From Campylobacter concisus (GTDB lineage Bacteria > Campylobacterota > Campylobacteria > Campylobacterales > Campylobacteraceae): a stretch of 38,921 nt of DNA. The DNA is taken from the NCBI RefSeq assembly GCF_003048535.1, contig NZ_PIRQ01000011.1, positions 1-38,921 of the forward strand, written 5' to 3'. Numbering within the stretch: position 1 is the stretch's first letter; each line of letters opens with the position of its first letter. Position numbers and translations under genes: made by a program. The notes under the pieces are model-generated. The model saw nothing but the letters and a program-made list of their open reading frames with translations, was not told where the DNA came from and searched no databases. Shown piece by piece: positions 1-9,075 of the stretch.

Positions 1-101
1 ATTTTTATAAACACTCTTAAGTAAATTATGAAAAAATTTTATAAATTTTAAATAAGATAGAGCGAAACTATTGGATCTAATAGAAGTAACATACAAATTT
101 A

Positions 102-760
102 TTAGACGCCCTTGAAGGCAAAAATGAAAAATTCATTCATGCAAATATCATCCTTTTTTATATTTTTTAGTCTTAGACTTACGTTGGTGTCTTACCAAAG
201 TATCGGCAGTAGTACAAATATCATCCTATCAAGGCTAAAATTTTTCACATCTTCACGCCAGTTATCCCAGTGGTAAAGCTCATAAAATTTCAATATTTCG
301 CCGCATAGCGCCCAGTAAAAACTACGAGTAGCCAAGCTACGCGTCCTTCCATTTGCCGCTTATCTGGCACGCAGTAAAAGACATTGCCCCCTTTTTTTTG
401 CCACCAAAGGCATCGCCGTTTATCGCAAAAAATCCACCCAAAACATCGTTTGCCACGAGCAAATTGCTAGGCATTTAGCCTGCTTCGCTAAAGCTTTTGC
501 CAGGGTTAAAGCTGTAAATTTTATGCTTCATCTGCTCACATACTGAGCCAAGCATGCGCAACCAACCACTATCTATCACGATGCCACCACACTCATAAAC
601 AAACGCTCCCATCGGTGAGCAAGTAGTTGTCTAAAGTCCTAAAAGCTCGCTTTACACCATGCTTTCATCAAGAGACAAAATTTTAATTAGCCTCTTTTAG
701 CCACTCCTTGATCAGTGCCCAGCCTGGCCTATTGCGTCTATAAGCTCATCTAAAGCTCAT
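102..760 (-). pseudogene. Decayed DUF2625-family gene
   Basis: No intact reading frame exists, but joined minus-strand frames give recognisable DUF2625 blocks in the right order. These are ALIKEWLKEAN near the N-terminus, TTTCSPMGAFVYECGGIVID, then SNLLVANDVLGGFFAINGDAFGG, then FYWALCGEILKFYELYHWDNW, and a tail reaching a TAA at 104-102. The total length, about 220 codons, matches the family. At least two in-frame stops sit where family members usually carry Gln (TAG before TTTCSPMG; TAA after SFSEAG, around 477-479), both explainable by C-to-T changes. At least two frameshifts are also needed, one close to a C5T8 run at 386-399 and one near the start. The function of DUF2625 proteins is not established. 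I am confident in the family and in the inactivation, less so in the exact ends. Confidence 0.85.
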
Positions 761-802
761 TTTGTATGCCCTTGCGGTAAATTTAGTGAAATTTTAAAGA
801 AG

Positions 803-828
803 AATTTGGCGAGTCACCCCGCCAAATT
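803..828 (-). terminator. Hairpin after fabI, probable terminator
   Basis: A perfect 9-bp inverted repeat, AATTTGGCG at 803-811 and CGCCAAATT at 820-828, with an 8-nt loop, lies 12 nt beyond the fabI stop. Read on the minus strand it is followed by CTTCTTTAAAATTT, a T-rich but not pure-T tail. It most likely ends fabI transcription. Confidence 0.7.
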
Positions 829-840
829 TGTATTAGTAGA

Positions 841-2007
<1,167 letters not shown>

Positions 2008-2688
2008 TCAGCGAGATGACGCGCTAATAAGTTCCAAGAAACCAGAGGCGTCCCAGCTCGCCGTCCCCACTAATACTCCATCACAGTTTGCTATACCCGC
2101 TATCCCGCCGATATTTGCGACGTTTACGCTGCCGCCGTAAAGTAGCGGCGCGCTCGTCTTCTCGCGGATGAAATTTAAAATCTCCTCTATCTGCTCTGCG
2201 CTCGCGCTCTTGCCCGTGCCTATCGCCCAAATTGGCTCGTAGGCGATCAGCAGCCGCTCGTAGCCAAGGTCGATATTTTTTAGCTGTTCGGCCAAAAACT
2301 CCTTCGTGCCGCCAGCTTCGTTTACGCTCAAATTTTCGCCGATGCAGTAGACGATCTGCCAGCCCGCCTTTACGGCGAAGTCAAATTTCGCGCGCAAAAG
2401 CTCCTCGCTCTCGCCTAGCACGCGCCGTTCGGAGTGCCCGATCAGCACGCTTTTTACGCCAAACTCGTCCAGCATCGCCTTGCCGATCTCGCCGGTGTGA
2501 GCGCCGCTTTCGCACGGATAGAAATTTTGCGCGCCGAGTTTAAATTTATGAGCCGCGCCATCAAGCGCGCTAAACGGGGGGAATACCGTCACGTCGTCGT
2601 TTGCGCTTAAATTTGCGTCTAAAATTTCAGCGTATTTAGCAAAGCTAGCTCTCGTGTGATTGCACTTCAAATTTGCTAAAAATCTCAC
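2008..2688 (-). CDS. tpiA: Triose-phosphate isomerase
   Basis: TpiA interconverts dihydroxyacetone phosphate and glyceraldehyde 3-phosphate. The 226-residue protein carries the substrate-binding N-K pair near the start (ANLKCN), catalytic His85 in IGHSERR, catalytic Glu151 in [11 protein letters not shown] and the C-terminal LYGGSVN phosphate loop. It is about 25 residues shorter than the E. coli enzyme, which is usual for Campylobacter. The start is GTG at 2688, overlapping the pgk stop as GTGA, so translation is probably coupled to pgk. Base composition is far above the window average (35 G+C in 2041-2100), unlike fabI or nadD beside it. Confidence 0.97.
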   Translation of the reverse strand: MRFLANLKCNHTRASFAKYAEILDANLSANDDVTVFPPFSALDGAAHKFKLGAQNFYPCESGAHTGEIGKAMLDEFGVKSVLIGHSERRVLGESEELLRAKFDFAVKAGWQIVYCIGENLSVNEAGGTKEFLAEQLKNIDLGYERLLIAYEPIWAIGTGKSASAEQIEEILNFIREKTSAPLLYGGSVNVANIGGIAGIANCDGVLVGTASWDASGFLELISASSR

Positions 2689-3887
2689 TCCGCAGCCTTT
2701 CTAAGCGGTTTTATGCCGGGTAGCTCCTTGCCCTCGATAAGCTCCAAGCTAGCACCTCCGCCCGTGGAGATAAAGGTCATCTCGTCGGCGTCTCCCGCGC
2801 GCTCGACGACGTCGGCCGTATCGCCGCCGCCAACGACCGTAGTCGCGTGAGTGTCGATGATAGCGTGGCTCATTTTGATGCTACCTTTGCTAAATTTATC
2901 CATCTCAAAAACGCCCATCGGCCCGTTCCACCAGATGGTTTGCGCGTCGGCGATGACCTCTTTAAAGAGCCTAATCGACGCAGGTCCGATATCTAGCCCC
3001 ATCCAGCCGCTAGGTATTTCTTGCGCGGGGACGAATTTCACGGCACTTTCGGCCGAAAAGGTCTGGGCTGCGACGACGTCTACGGGCAGGTAAATTTTAA
3101 CGCCAAGCTCCCTGCCCTTGCGTAAAATTTCTCTCGCGTCCTCGATGAGGTCTTCTTCGAGCAGCGAATTTCCGATATTTTCGCCGAGCGATTTTAAAAA
3201 CGTGAACGCCATGCCGCCGCCAATTATCAGCTTATCCACACGCGGAAGCAGGTTGTGCAGGGCTTGCAGCTTGCCGCTAACCTTACTGCCGCCAACGACC
3301 GCCACAAACGGGCGCGCAGGGTGTTTGATGAGATTTTGAGCGAAATTTATCTCCTTTTGCAGCAAAAATCCCGCCGCTTTGTGCCTCTCGTCGTAAAATT
3401 TAGTGATCGCCTCGACCGAGCTGTGCGCTCTGTGGCAGACGCCAAACGCGTCGTTTATGTAAAATTCGCCGTACTTAGCGAGCTCGGCGGCTAGCGCCTC
3501 GTCGTTTTTGGTTTCGCCCTTTTCAAAGCGCAAATTTTCAAGAAGTAAAATTTCGCCCGGTTTTAGCGCGGCAACTTTGGCTTTGGCATCCGCGCCGACG
3601 ACGTCCTCGGCAAATATCACGTCTCTATCAAGCAACCTTGAAAGCCTCTTTGCCACGCCTCGTAGCGAAAATTTCTCCTCAAAGCCGTTTTTCGGACGTC
3701 CTAGATGGCTAGCCAAAACCACGCTGCAGCCGTTATCTAGGCAGTAGCGGATCGTAGGGATCGCCGAGCGGATCCTGCGGTCGTCGGTGATGTTTAAAAA
3801 CTCGTCCATCGGCACGTTAAAATCGCACCTAACAAATACTTTCGCGCCGCCTAGCTCAAGATCGTTGATCGATAAAATTTCACTCAT
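2685..3887 (-). CDS. pgk: Phosphoglycerate kinase
   Basis: Pgk transfers phosphate between 1,3-bisphosphoglycerate and ADP. The 400-residue protein has the N-terminal substrate-binding segment RCDFNVPMD, the ASHLGRPK signature, the KVSGKLQAL hinge region and the C-terminal nucleotide-site motif GGGDTADVV followed by STGGGASLE. All family landmarks are in order and the length is normal. It sits 16 nt after gap and overlaps tpiA by 4 nt, giving a gap-pgk-tpiA operon. In Campylobacter, which generally lacks phosphofructokinase, these enzymes mainly serve gluconeogenesis; that is family knowledge, not visible here. The gene is GC-rich like its two operon partners. Confidence 0.97.
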   Translation of the reverse strand: MSEILSINDLELGGAKVFVRCDFNVPMDEFLNITDDRRIRSAIPTIRYCLDNGCSVVLASHLGRPKNGFEEKFSLRGVAKRLSRLLDRDVIFAEDVVGADAKAKVAALKPGEILLLENLRFEKGETKNDEALAAELAKYGEFYINDAFGVCHRAHSSVEAITKFYDERHKAAGFLLQKEINFAQNLIKHPARPFVAVVGGSKVSGKLQALHNLLPRVDKLIIGGGMAFTFLKSLGENIGNSLLEEDLIEDAREILRKGRELGVKIYLPVDVVAAQTFSAESAVKFVPAQEIPSGWMGLDIGPASIRLFKEVIADAQTIWWNGPMGVFEMDKFSKGSIKMSHAIIDTHATTVVGGGDTADVVERAGDADEMTFISTGGGASLELIEGKELPGIKPLRKAAE

Positions 3888-3903
3888 TTTTCACCCTTTA
3901 AAT

Positions 3904-4902
3904 TTACTTCGTAGCCACGATCTTGGCTAGGTCCACAAGCCTTGTCGAGTAGCCCCACTCGTTGTCATACCACGCAAAGACCTTTACCATATCATCGGCG
4001 ATGACCTGCGTCGTGTCGCTAGCTACGATGCTGCTGTATGCGCTCGTGCAAAAGTCGCTGCTAACTCTATAATCGTCATCGACGAATAAAATTCCCTTCA
4101 AATTCGACTCGGCAGCCGCTCTAAACGCCTCATTTATCTCCTCTTTGCTAGCCGGTCTTTTTAAAACCGCCGTTAAATCGACCATTGATACGTTTGCGAC
4201 CGGCACGCGGACCGCTTGTCCGTGCATCTTGCCGTTTAGCTCGGGAAGTACTTTTGCGATCGCTTTTGCGGCTCCGGTGGTCGTAGGTCCGATATTTAGG
4301 GCTGCAGCGCGCGAACGGCGGAAGTCTTTGGCCTTCACGTCAACCAAGCTTTGGCCGTTTGTGTAGGCGTGGATCGTGGTCATGAGCCCTTTTACGATGC
4401 CGAATTTATCGTTTAGCACCTTTGCGACGGGCGCTAGGCCGTTTGTGGTGCAGCTTGCGTTGGAGACGATCGCTTCGCCTGCGTATTTATCGTCGTTTAC
4501 GCCGACTACGAACGTCGCCGTGTCGTCTTTTGCCGGAGCGCTCATGACGACTTTTTTGACGCCGCGAGCTAGATACGGTTCGCATTTTTCGGTGGTTAAA
4601 AACTTGCCCGTACACTCCAAAACCACGTCTGCGCCGTAGTCTGCGTAGCTAAGCTCGTTTAGATCTCTTGTTGAAAAAACTCTTATCTTTTTGCCGTTTA
4701 CTTCTATAAAATCGTCGCTTATCACCTTAACGTCTTGCTTAAATTCGCCGTGCACGCTGTCGTATTTGAGCAGATAGCGCGTCATGTCGCGCGTCGCCGT
4801 GTCGTTAATAGCGACAAGCTCAACGTCGTCTCGCTCTAAAATAATACGAGCGGCACACCTACCGATACGCCCAAAGCCGTTTATTGCTACTTTAACTGAC
4901 AT
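3904..4902 (-). CDS. gap: Glyceraldehyde-3-phosphate dehydrogenase
   Basis: This enzyme oxidises and phosphorylates glyceraldehyde 3-phosphate to 1,3-bisphosphoglycerate with NAD(P). The protein begins MSVKVAINGFGRIGR, the N-terminal Rossmann motif, and carries the catalytic cysteine in SNASCTTNGLAP. The C-terminal segment WYDNEWGYSTR is also present. A longer frame runs to 4968, but the ATG at 4902 is chosen because AAGGAGC lies directly upstream and the protein then starts at the usual residue (332 aa). It is the first gene of the gap-pgk-tpiA operon and is divergent from nadD, with about 79 nt between the two starts. An AT-rich TTTATATT on the minus strand near 4960 may be its -10 box. Confidence 0.96.
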   Translation of the reverse strand: MSVKVAINGFGRIGRCAARIILERDDVELVAINDTATRDMTRYLLKYDSVHGEFKQDVKVISDDFIEVNGKKIRVFSTRDLNELSYADYGADVVLECTGKFLTTEKCEPYLARGVKKVVMSAPAKDDTATFVVGVNDDKYAGEAIVSNASCTTNGLAPVAKVLNDKFGIVKGLMTTIHAYTNGQSLVDVKAKDFRRSRAAALNIGPTTTGAAKAIAKVLPELNGKMHGQAVRVPVANVSMVDLTAVLKRPASKEEINEAFRAAAESNLKGILFVDDDYRVSSDFCTSAYSSIVASDTTQVIADDMVKVFAWYDNEWGYSTRLVDLAKIVATK

Positions 4903-4917
4903 CTTAGCTCCTTTTGA

Positions 4918-4923
4918 TATAAT
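4918..4923 (+). promoter_or_regulatory. -10 box for nadD-rsfS
   Basis: A perfect TATAAT, preceded by TTTTGA, lies 59 nt before the nadD ATG on the plus strand, inside the gap/nadD intergenic gap. Campylobacter sigma-70 promoters rely mostly on the -10 box, so the lack of a clear -35 is expected. It is a sequence match only. Confidence 0.55.
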
Positions 4924-4981
4924 TACGCCTAATTCTACAAAAAAGAATTTTAAAACAAATATAAACAAGGCACTTTAATAG

Positions 4982-5863
4982 ATGAAGTTAGCACTTTTTG
5001 GCGGGAGCTTTGATCCGGTTCATTTAGGACACGATAGCATTGTAAGAATGGCACTAAGCGGCCTTGATATCGATAAGCTCATCATCATGCCAACTTTTAT
5101 AAGTCCTTTTAAGAGCGAATTTTCAGCTCCACCAGAGCTTCGCCTAAAGTGGATAAGAGAAATTTGGGGCGGCCTAGAGAAGGTCGAGATCTCAGACTAT
5201 GAGATAAATTTAGCTCGCCCGGTGCCTACCATAGAGACGGTCAAGTATTTGTATGAGAAATTCAAGATAGAAAAATTTTATCTCATAATAGGCGCAGACC
5301 ACCTAGCCACACTTGATAAATGGCATGGCTACGAGGAGCTAAAAAGCTTAGTGCAGTTTGTGATCGCCAAGCGCAATCACATAGAAATTCCACGTAATCT
5401 ACAAAAAATGGACGTGCACGTGGATGTTAGCTCGTCACAGATCAGGCACCAAAAGGGGCTTGATGAGCTGCCTAGCAAGATAAAAGATGAAGTTATAAAT
5501 TTTTACCAAGGATTAAAGATGCAAGAGAGATCGATGCAAGAGCGCACCGAAAGTATAGTTAAGGTTTTAGATGCAAAAAAGGCTGAAGAGATACAAGTGT
5601 TTGATATGAGCGGGGATGATTATTTCGTAAAAGCCGTAATTATCGCTACAACGCTTGGCGAGAGGCACGCTTACTCACTGAGCGAGGATCTAAAAGAGGA
5701 GCTTAAACCTCTTGGAGAAAAATTTATAGGCACTGAGAGCTCGCCTGATTGGATCGTGATGGACCTTGGCGACATCTTAGTACATCTTTTAAGCCCAGCT
5801 TATCGAGCAAAATACAACATCGAAGAGTTTTTGCAAAAGCTAAAAACTAGCAAAGAGTCTTAA
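4982..5863 (+). CDS. nadD: NadD-RsfS fusion: nicotinate-nucleotide adenylyltransferase plus ribosome silencing factor
   Basis: Residues 1 to about 178 are NadD, which adenylylates nicotinate mononucleotide in NAD synthesis. They contain GGSFDPVHLGH (residues 8-18, the HxGH nucleotidyltransferase motif) and VSSSQIR at 149-155. From Met180 on, the sequence is a complete RsfS (Iojap/DUF143) domain of 114 residues, including SSPDWIVMDLGDILVHLLSP; RsfS binds ribosomal protein L14 and blocks subunit joining when nutrients are short. In C. jejuni these are two adjacent genes. Here no stop separates them. An internal AAGGA (5508-5512) lies 6 nt before the Met180 ATG (5519), so free RsfS could also be made. 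A 15-nt near-duplication encodes MQERS then MQERT at the junction. The 3' end overlaps the convergent gene by 17 nt. Confidence 0.93.
   Translation: MKLALFGGSFDPVHLGHDSIVRMALSGLDIDKLIIMPTFISPFKSEFSAPPELRLKWIREIWGGLEKVEISDYEINLARPVPTIETVKYLYEKFKIEKFYLIIGADHLATLDKWHGYEELKSLVQFVIAKRNHIEIPRNLQKMDVHVDVSSSQIRHQKGLDELPSKIKDEVINFYQGLKMQERSMQERTESIVKVLDAKKAEEIQVFDMSGDDYFVKAVIIATTLGERHAYSLSEDLKEELKPLGEKFIGTESSPDWIVMDLGDILVHLLSPAYRAKYNIEEFLQKLKTSKES
5508..5521 (+). promoter_or_regulatory. Internal ribosome-binding site and ATG for RsfS
   Basis: AAGGA at 5508-5512, six bases, then ATG at 5519-5521, in frame inside the nadD-rsfS frame and exactly at the start of the RsfS domain. This looks like the original rsfS start retained after loss of the nadD stop codon. 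Whether it is used cannot be told from sequence. Confidence 0.55.
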
Positions 5864-6830
5864 CGAAAATAAGCGAAGAGCAAATAAGCCATAAAAATAT
5901 AAAAAATGCTAGCAAAAATGGCTTTTTGCCCGTCGCTTTAAATATACTCCTATCTATCCCAAATCCCAAAGCACACATCGCAACACAAAGGCATATGCTA
6001 GCGGTTAGCTTTAAAATTTGCACCAAATTTTCAGGGAAAAATGGTAGAGATCTAACGCAGATCGCCACTAAGAAAAATAGCGCAAACCATGGTATGCTCT
6101 TTAGCTTTGAACCACCACTATTTTGGCTTAAATTTAAGAAATTTAGCAAAAACAAAAATGGCACGAGCATGATTACGCGAAGCATTTTTATAATGACGGC
6201 AGTGCTACTTGCAGTATTATCAAATGCTGCTGAAGCTGCCACTACATGGGCTACTTCGTGAAGTGAGCCGCCGATAAAAAAGCCGGTTTGGTGTGGCGTG
6301 AGAGCTAGAAATTTAGCGATAAATGGATAGATAAACATGCCAATCGTCCCAAAAAGTACCACTGTGCAAATGGCGATAGCAAGCTTGTTTGCGTCCGCTT
6401 TTATCTCATTTTGCGTGGCCATAACAGCAGCTGCGCCGCATATACTAGCCCCTGAGCCAATGAGCACAGCGCTATCCTTACTAAGCCCCAAAGCTTTAGC
6501 GGTAAAAAGCGCAAAGCAAAAGGTCGCAAAGACCATAAAAGCTGCGTATATCACGCCTAGAGTGCCGACACTTGCGATCTCGCTAAGGCTTATGTTAAAG
6601 CCAAAAAGTATAATGCCTAGCCTTAAAATTTGCTTCCTAGCGATCGCTACGACGCCACTACTTTTTAAAATTTGTGTCTGTTTGGTGAAAAGATTTGCAA
6701 AAATGGCGCCTAAAACGATGGAGATGATGAGCGGGCTGGTGTGAAATTTAGCCAAAATCGTATTTGAGAGCGTAAAAGAGACGGCGCAAATCACTGCCAG
6801 AACTAACACAGCGAAAAATTTATGAGACAT
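5847..6830 (-). CDS. YeiH-family (UPF0324) membrane protein, putative sulfate exporter
   Basis: A very hydrophobic 327-residue protein with about nine or ten predicted membrane spans. It matches the YeiH/UPF0324 family through the segments FGFNISLSEIASVG, SGASICGAAAVMAT and the loop GGSLHEVAHVVAASAAF, whose EVAHV stretch is the family signature. Members are annotated as possible sulfate or sulfite exporters, but the substrate is not firmly established. It is convergent with nadD-rsfS and overlaps it by 17 nt, and is divergent from the sugar transferase gene at 6934. No operon partner is visible. Confidence 0.88.
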   Translation of the reverse strand: MSHKFFAVLVLAVICAVSFTLSNTILAKFHTSPLIISIVLGAIFANLFTKQTQILKSSGVVAIARKQILRLGIILFGFNISLSEIASVGTLGVIYAAFMVFATFCFALFTAKALGLSKDSAVLIGSGASICGAAAVMATQNEIKADANKLAIAICTVVLFGTIGMFIYPFIAKFLALTPHQTGFFIGGSLHEVAHVVAASAAFDNTASSTAVIIKMLRVIMLVPFLFLLNFLNLSQNSGGSKLKSIPWFALFFLVAICVRSLPFFPENLVQILKLTASICLCVAMCALGFGIDRSIFKATGKKPFLLAFFIFLWLICSSLIFVKTLC

Positions 6831-6877
6831 ATTTTAACCTTAATCTATTTTTTAAAAATGCAATTAGCACGTTTGGG

Positions 6878-6883
6878 TATAAT
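6878..6883 (+). promoter_or_regulatory. -10 box for the initiating sugar transferase
   Basis: TATAAT preceded by TTTGGG lies 51 nt upstream of the ATG at 6934. A second TATAAT occurs at 6895-6900. The context TTTGGGTATAATTAGAC resembles the nadD box. Either could be the -10 element; the choice is inference. Confidence 0.5.
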
Positions 6884-6933
6884 TAGACGAATTTTATAAT
6901 GCAAATTTAAAATAAAGATAAAGGGATAGGCCT

Positions 6934-7869
6934 ATGATCATCCTTGGCGAAAAATATACTTTTACCAGCCTAGAACTAGAAAAGCTTAGAAAGAAATTTG
7001 GTCAAGTAAATTTTTTATCCCATGAAAATAGCGACGCAAGAGCCTTACGAAGTGCACTAGAAAATCTCATAAAATCAGGCGATCAAAGGCTAATAGTGCT
7101 AAATACCGCAAAGCCAGTCGATAGCAAATTGGTTAGATTTCTCACACTTTTGCAGTTTAAAACGAAGTATAAAAAGATAAAATTTCTAAACGTAGAGAAT
7201 TTTTTAGAAATTTATCTGCACAAATGTTATATCCCAGAAAATGGCGAAAATCTTAATTTTTTAGATGAAATAAGGCCTTATGGTGCTTTTGGCTATGTAC
7301 TCAAGCGAATGATCGATTATGCTAGCTGCTTGATACTTTTCATCTTGCTTTTTGGCCTAAAATTTTATGTAAAAAGAAAGATAGACGAGCAATCACCTGG
7401 AAGCCTTTACTTTTTACAAAGTAGGGTTGGACTAGATAACAAGGAATTTGAGTGCATAAAATTTCGCTCGATGATGGAAGATGCCGAGAAAGATGGGGTA
7501 AAATTTGCTAGTAAAAATGACGAGAGGGTATTTGAGTTTGGCGAATTTATGCGAAAAACTCGTATAGACGAGGTACCGCAGTGTATAAATGTCTTTCGAG
7601 GGCAAATGCATCTAATAGGGCCAAGACCTGAGCGAAGACACTGGATAAATTTCTTTGAAAAAGAGATACCGTACTACAATGAACGCCACATCGTTCGCCC
7701 AGGGATAACTGGCTGGGCACAGGTAAACTACCCTTATGGCTCAAATACACACGACGCCAAACAAAAACTAATGTATGATCTTTACTACATCAAACACTGG
7801 TCGCTTTGGCTGGAGATAAAGATCATAGTAAAAACTATTGCAATTATATTTGAGAGAAAGGGTGTTTAG
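6934..7869 (+). CDS. Initiating polyprenyl-phosphate sugar-phosphate transferase
   Basis: The C-terminal 200 residues form a bacterial sugar transferase domain (Pfam PF02397): a membrane-entering segment LKRMIDYASCLILFILLFGLK, then FLQSRVGLDNKEFECIKFRSM, TRIDEVPQCINVFRGQMHLIGPRPER and the late block PGITGWAQVNYPYG. Enzymes of this family move a sugar-1-phosphate onto undecaprenyl phosphate at the inner membrane and so start a surface glycan. The first ~120 residues lack the usual four-span N-terminal half of WbaP/WcaJ-type enzymes and resemble no domain I can name. It is the only plus-strand gene of the glycan locus. Its stop codon abuts the stop of the convergent glycosyltransferase gene with no intervening base. 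The donor sugar cannot be read from sequence. Confidence 0.9.
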   Translation: MIILGEKYTFTSLELEKLRKKFGQVNFLSHENSDARALRSALENLIKSGDQRLIVLNTAKPVDSKLVRFLTLLQFKTKYKKIKFLNVENFLEIYLHKCYIPENGENLNFLDEIRPYGAFGYVLKRMIDYASCLILFILLFGLKFYVKRKIDEQSPGSLYFLQSRVGLDNKEFECIKFRSMMEDAEKDGVKFASKNDERVFEFGEFMRKTRIDEVPQCINVFRGQMHLIGPRPERRHWINFFEKEIPYYNERHIVRPGITGWAQVNYPYGSNTHDAKQKLMYDLYYIKHWSLWLEIKIIVKTIAIIFERKGV

Positions 7870-9075
7870 CTACAAAAGTTCGATCATTTTTTTGACTAAT
7901 ACTTTATATGATAAATTATTTTTTACGTATTCTTTGCCATTTTGCCCCATTTTCTCTCTTTCTTTTTTTGACATATTGTAAATTTTCAAGATAGCATTTT
8001 GTACTTCGAGCGCACTACCGGATTTAACGCTAATGCCACATCCTGTTTTCATTACAATATCATGCTCCTTATAGTCAAAAGAGTGAACTATTGGTACACC
8101 AGCAAACATATATTCATTCATTTTAAGTGGGGATATCCCATATCTATAAATTTTTAATGGCAACATTGCACGATACAAAACATTACATTTGGACATTAGC
8201 ATAAAGGCTTCATCTTTTTTAACAGCATCTATATACAAAATATTACTTGAATTATATTTTTTTACTAAATTATTTTTATTAGAACCATCTCCAGCAACTA
8301 AAAATAAAATATCTTTATAATTTTGCAAAAAATAGTTGGCACTCTCTAATAAAAATTCTATGGCATTTGACTTGGTAATGCCTCCAATATAACCAACTAT
8401 AAATTTATCACTTGGTATATTTATGGATAGATTTTTGTGATTTATATTTTCATAAAAATCCAAGTCGAGTCCAGTTGGAATATGCTCAGCTTGAATATTA
8501 AAACCAGAATTATAAAAATATTCATTTATATTATTGAGAGGAGATACAACCTTGTCTTGAGCCTTATAAGCAAAAATCTCCGTTAGTTTTGTCAGCATCA
8601 CAAATGGATGATATTTTTTTGCACTAGTTAATTCCGTAATAGATAATGGCCATATATCCTTAATATCAATTATTAGTTTAGCTTTTGCTCTTTTTGCCAT
8701 AAATTTCGCGGCAAAAATAGCAAACGGATGTGGAGAGGCCATTATAATAACATCAATATTTCCTATTTCAACTAATAGTTTTTTTGTGGATTTTATTAAA
8801 TTTAACACAAATGCAAACATATTTACTATGCGTCTAAGTCCATTACCTTTATAGAATGGTGTTTTTATACTAAAAAATCTAACTCCACTATCAATGTGCG
8901 AAATATACTGCTCATCTATAAGTTTTGCATCATGGATGCGATGAGAAAAAGCGGCATTGATTATCGTTGTTTTATAGCCAAGCTCCACTAATTCTTTAGC
9001 AAAGAAAAAATGTCTAGCATCAAAGTCATCCTTGCCACCATTATAATGTCCAATAAACACAACACTTTTAGGCAT
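7870..9075 (-). CDS. Glycosyltransferase, GT4 type (WbuB-like)
   Basis: A 401-residue GT-B fold glycosyltransferase. The N-terminal domain has VFIGHYNGGKDDFDARHFFFAKEL and the acceptor-side motif DIKDIWPLSI, typical of the WbuB-like branch of GT4. The C-terminal nucleotide-sugar domain has VGYIGGITKSNAIEFLLES, FLVAGDG and the E-x7-E-type block PLKMNEYMFAGVPIVHS. It likely adds one sugar to the lipid-linked repeat unit on the cytoplasmic face of the inner membrane. It is the last gene of the minus-strand run and overlaps the 2-epimerase gene upstream by 8 nt, suggesting coupled translation. Donor and linkage are unknown. Confidence 0.85.
   Translation of the reverse strand: MPKSVVFIGHYNGGKDDFDARHFFFAKELVELGYKTTIINAAFSHRIHDAKLIDEQYISHIDSGVRFFSIKTPFYKGNGLRRIVNMFAFVLNLIKSTKKLLVEIGNIDVIIMASPHPFAIFAAKFMAKRAKAKLIIDIKDIWPLSITELTSAKKYHPFVMLTKLTEIFAYKAQDKVVSPLNNINEYFYNSGFNIQAEHIPTGLDLDFYENINHKNLSINIPSDKFIVGYIGGITKSNAIEFLLESANYFLQNYKDILFLVAGDGSNKNNLVKKYNSSNILYIDAVKKDEAFMLMSKCNVLYRAMLPLKIYRYGISPLKMNEYMFAGVPIVHSFDYKEHDIVMKTGCGISVKSGSALEVQNAILKIYNMSKKEREKMGQNGKEYVKNNLSYKVLVKKMIELL

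Noticed and set aside
142-227. 13-nt direct repeat (CAAATATCATCCT at 142-154 and 215-227)
   Set aside because: Short, within a decayed gene, and without flanking element structure.
467-482. 16-nt sequence CTAGGCATTTAGCCTG shared with 1957-1972, considered as a dispersed repeat or attachment site
   Set aside because: The first copy falls inside DUF2625 codons that align with the family, so it was not inserted; a shared 16-mer is not far from chance in AT-rich DNA of this length.
2232-2543. Plus-strand frame encoding an Arg-rich 103-residue peptide
   Set aside because: It lies opposite tpiA, whose active-site motifs are intact, and its composition is what the GC-rich antisense strand would give by chance.
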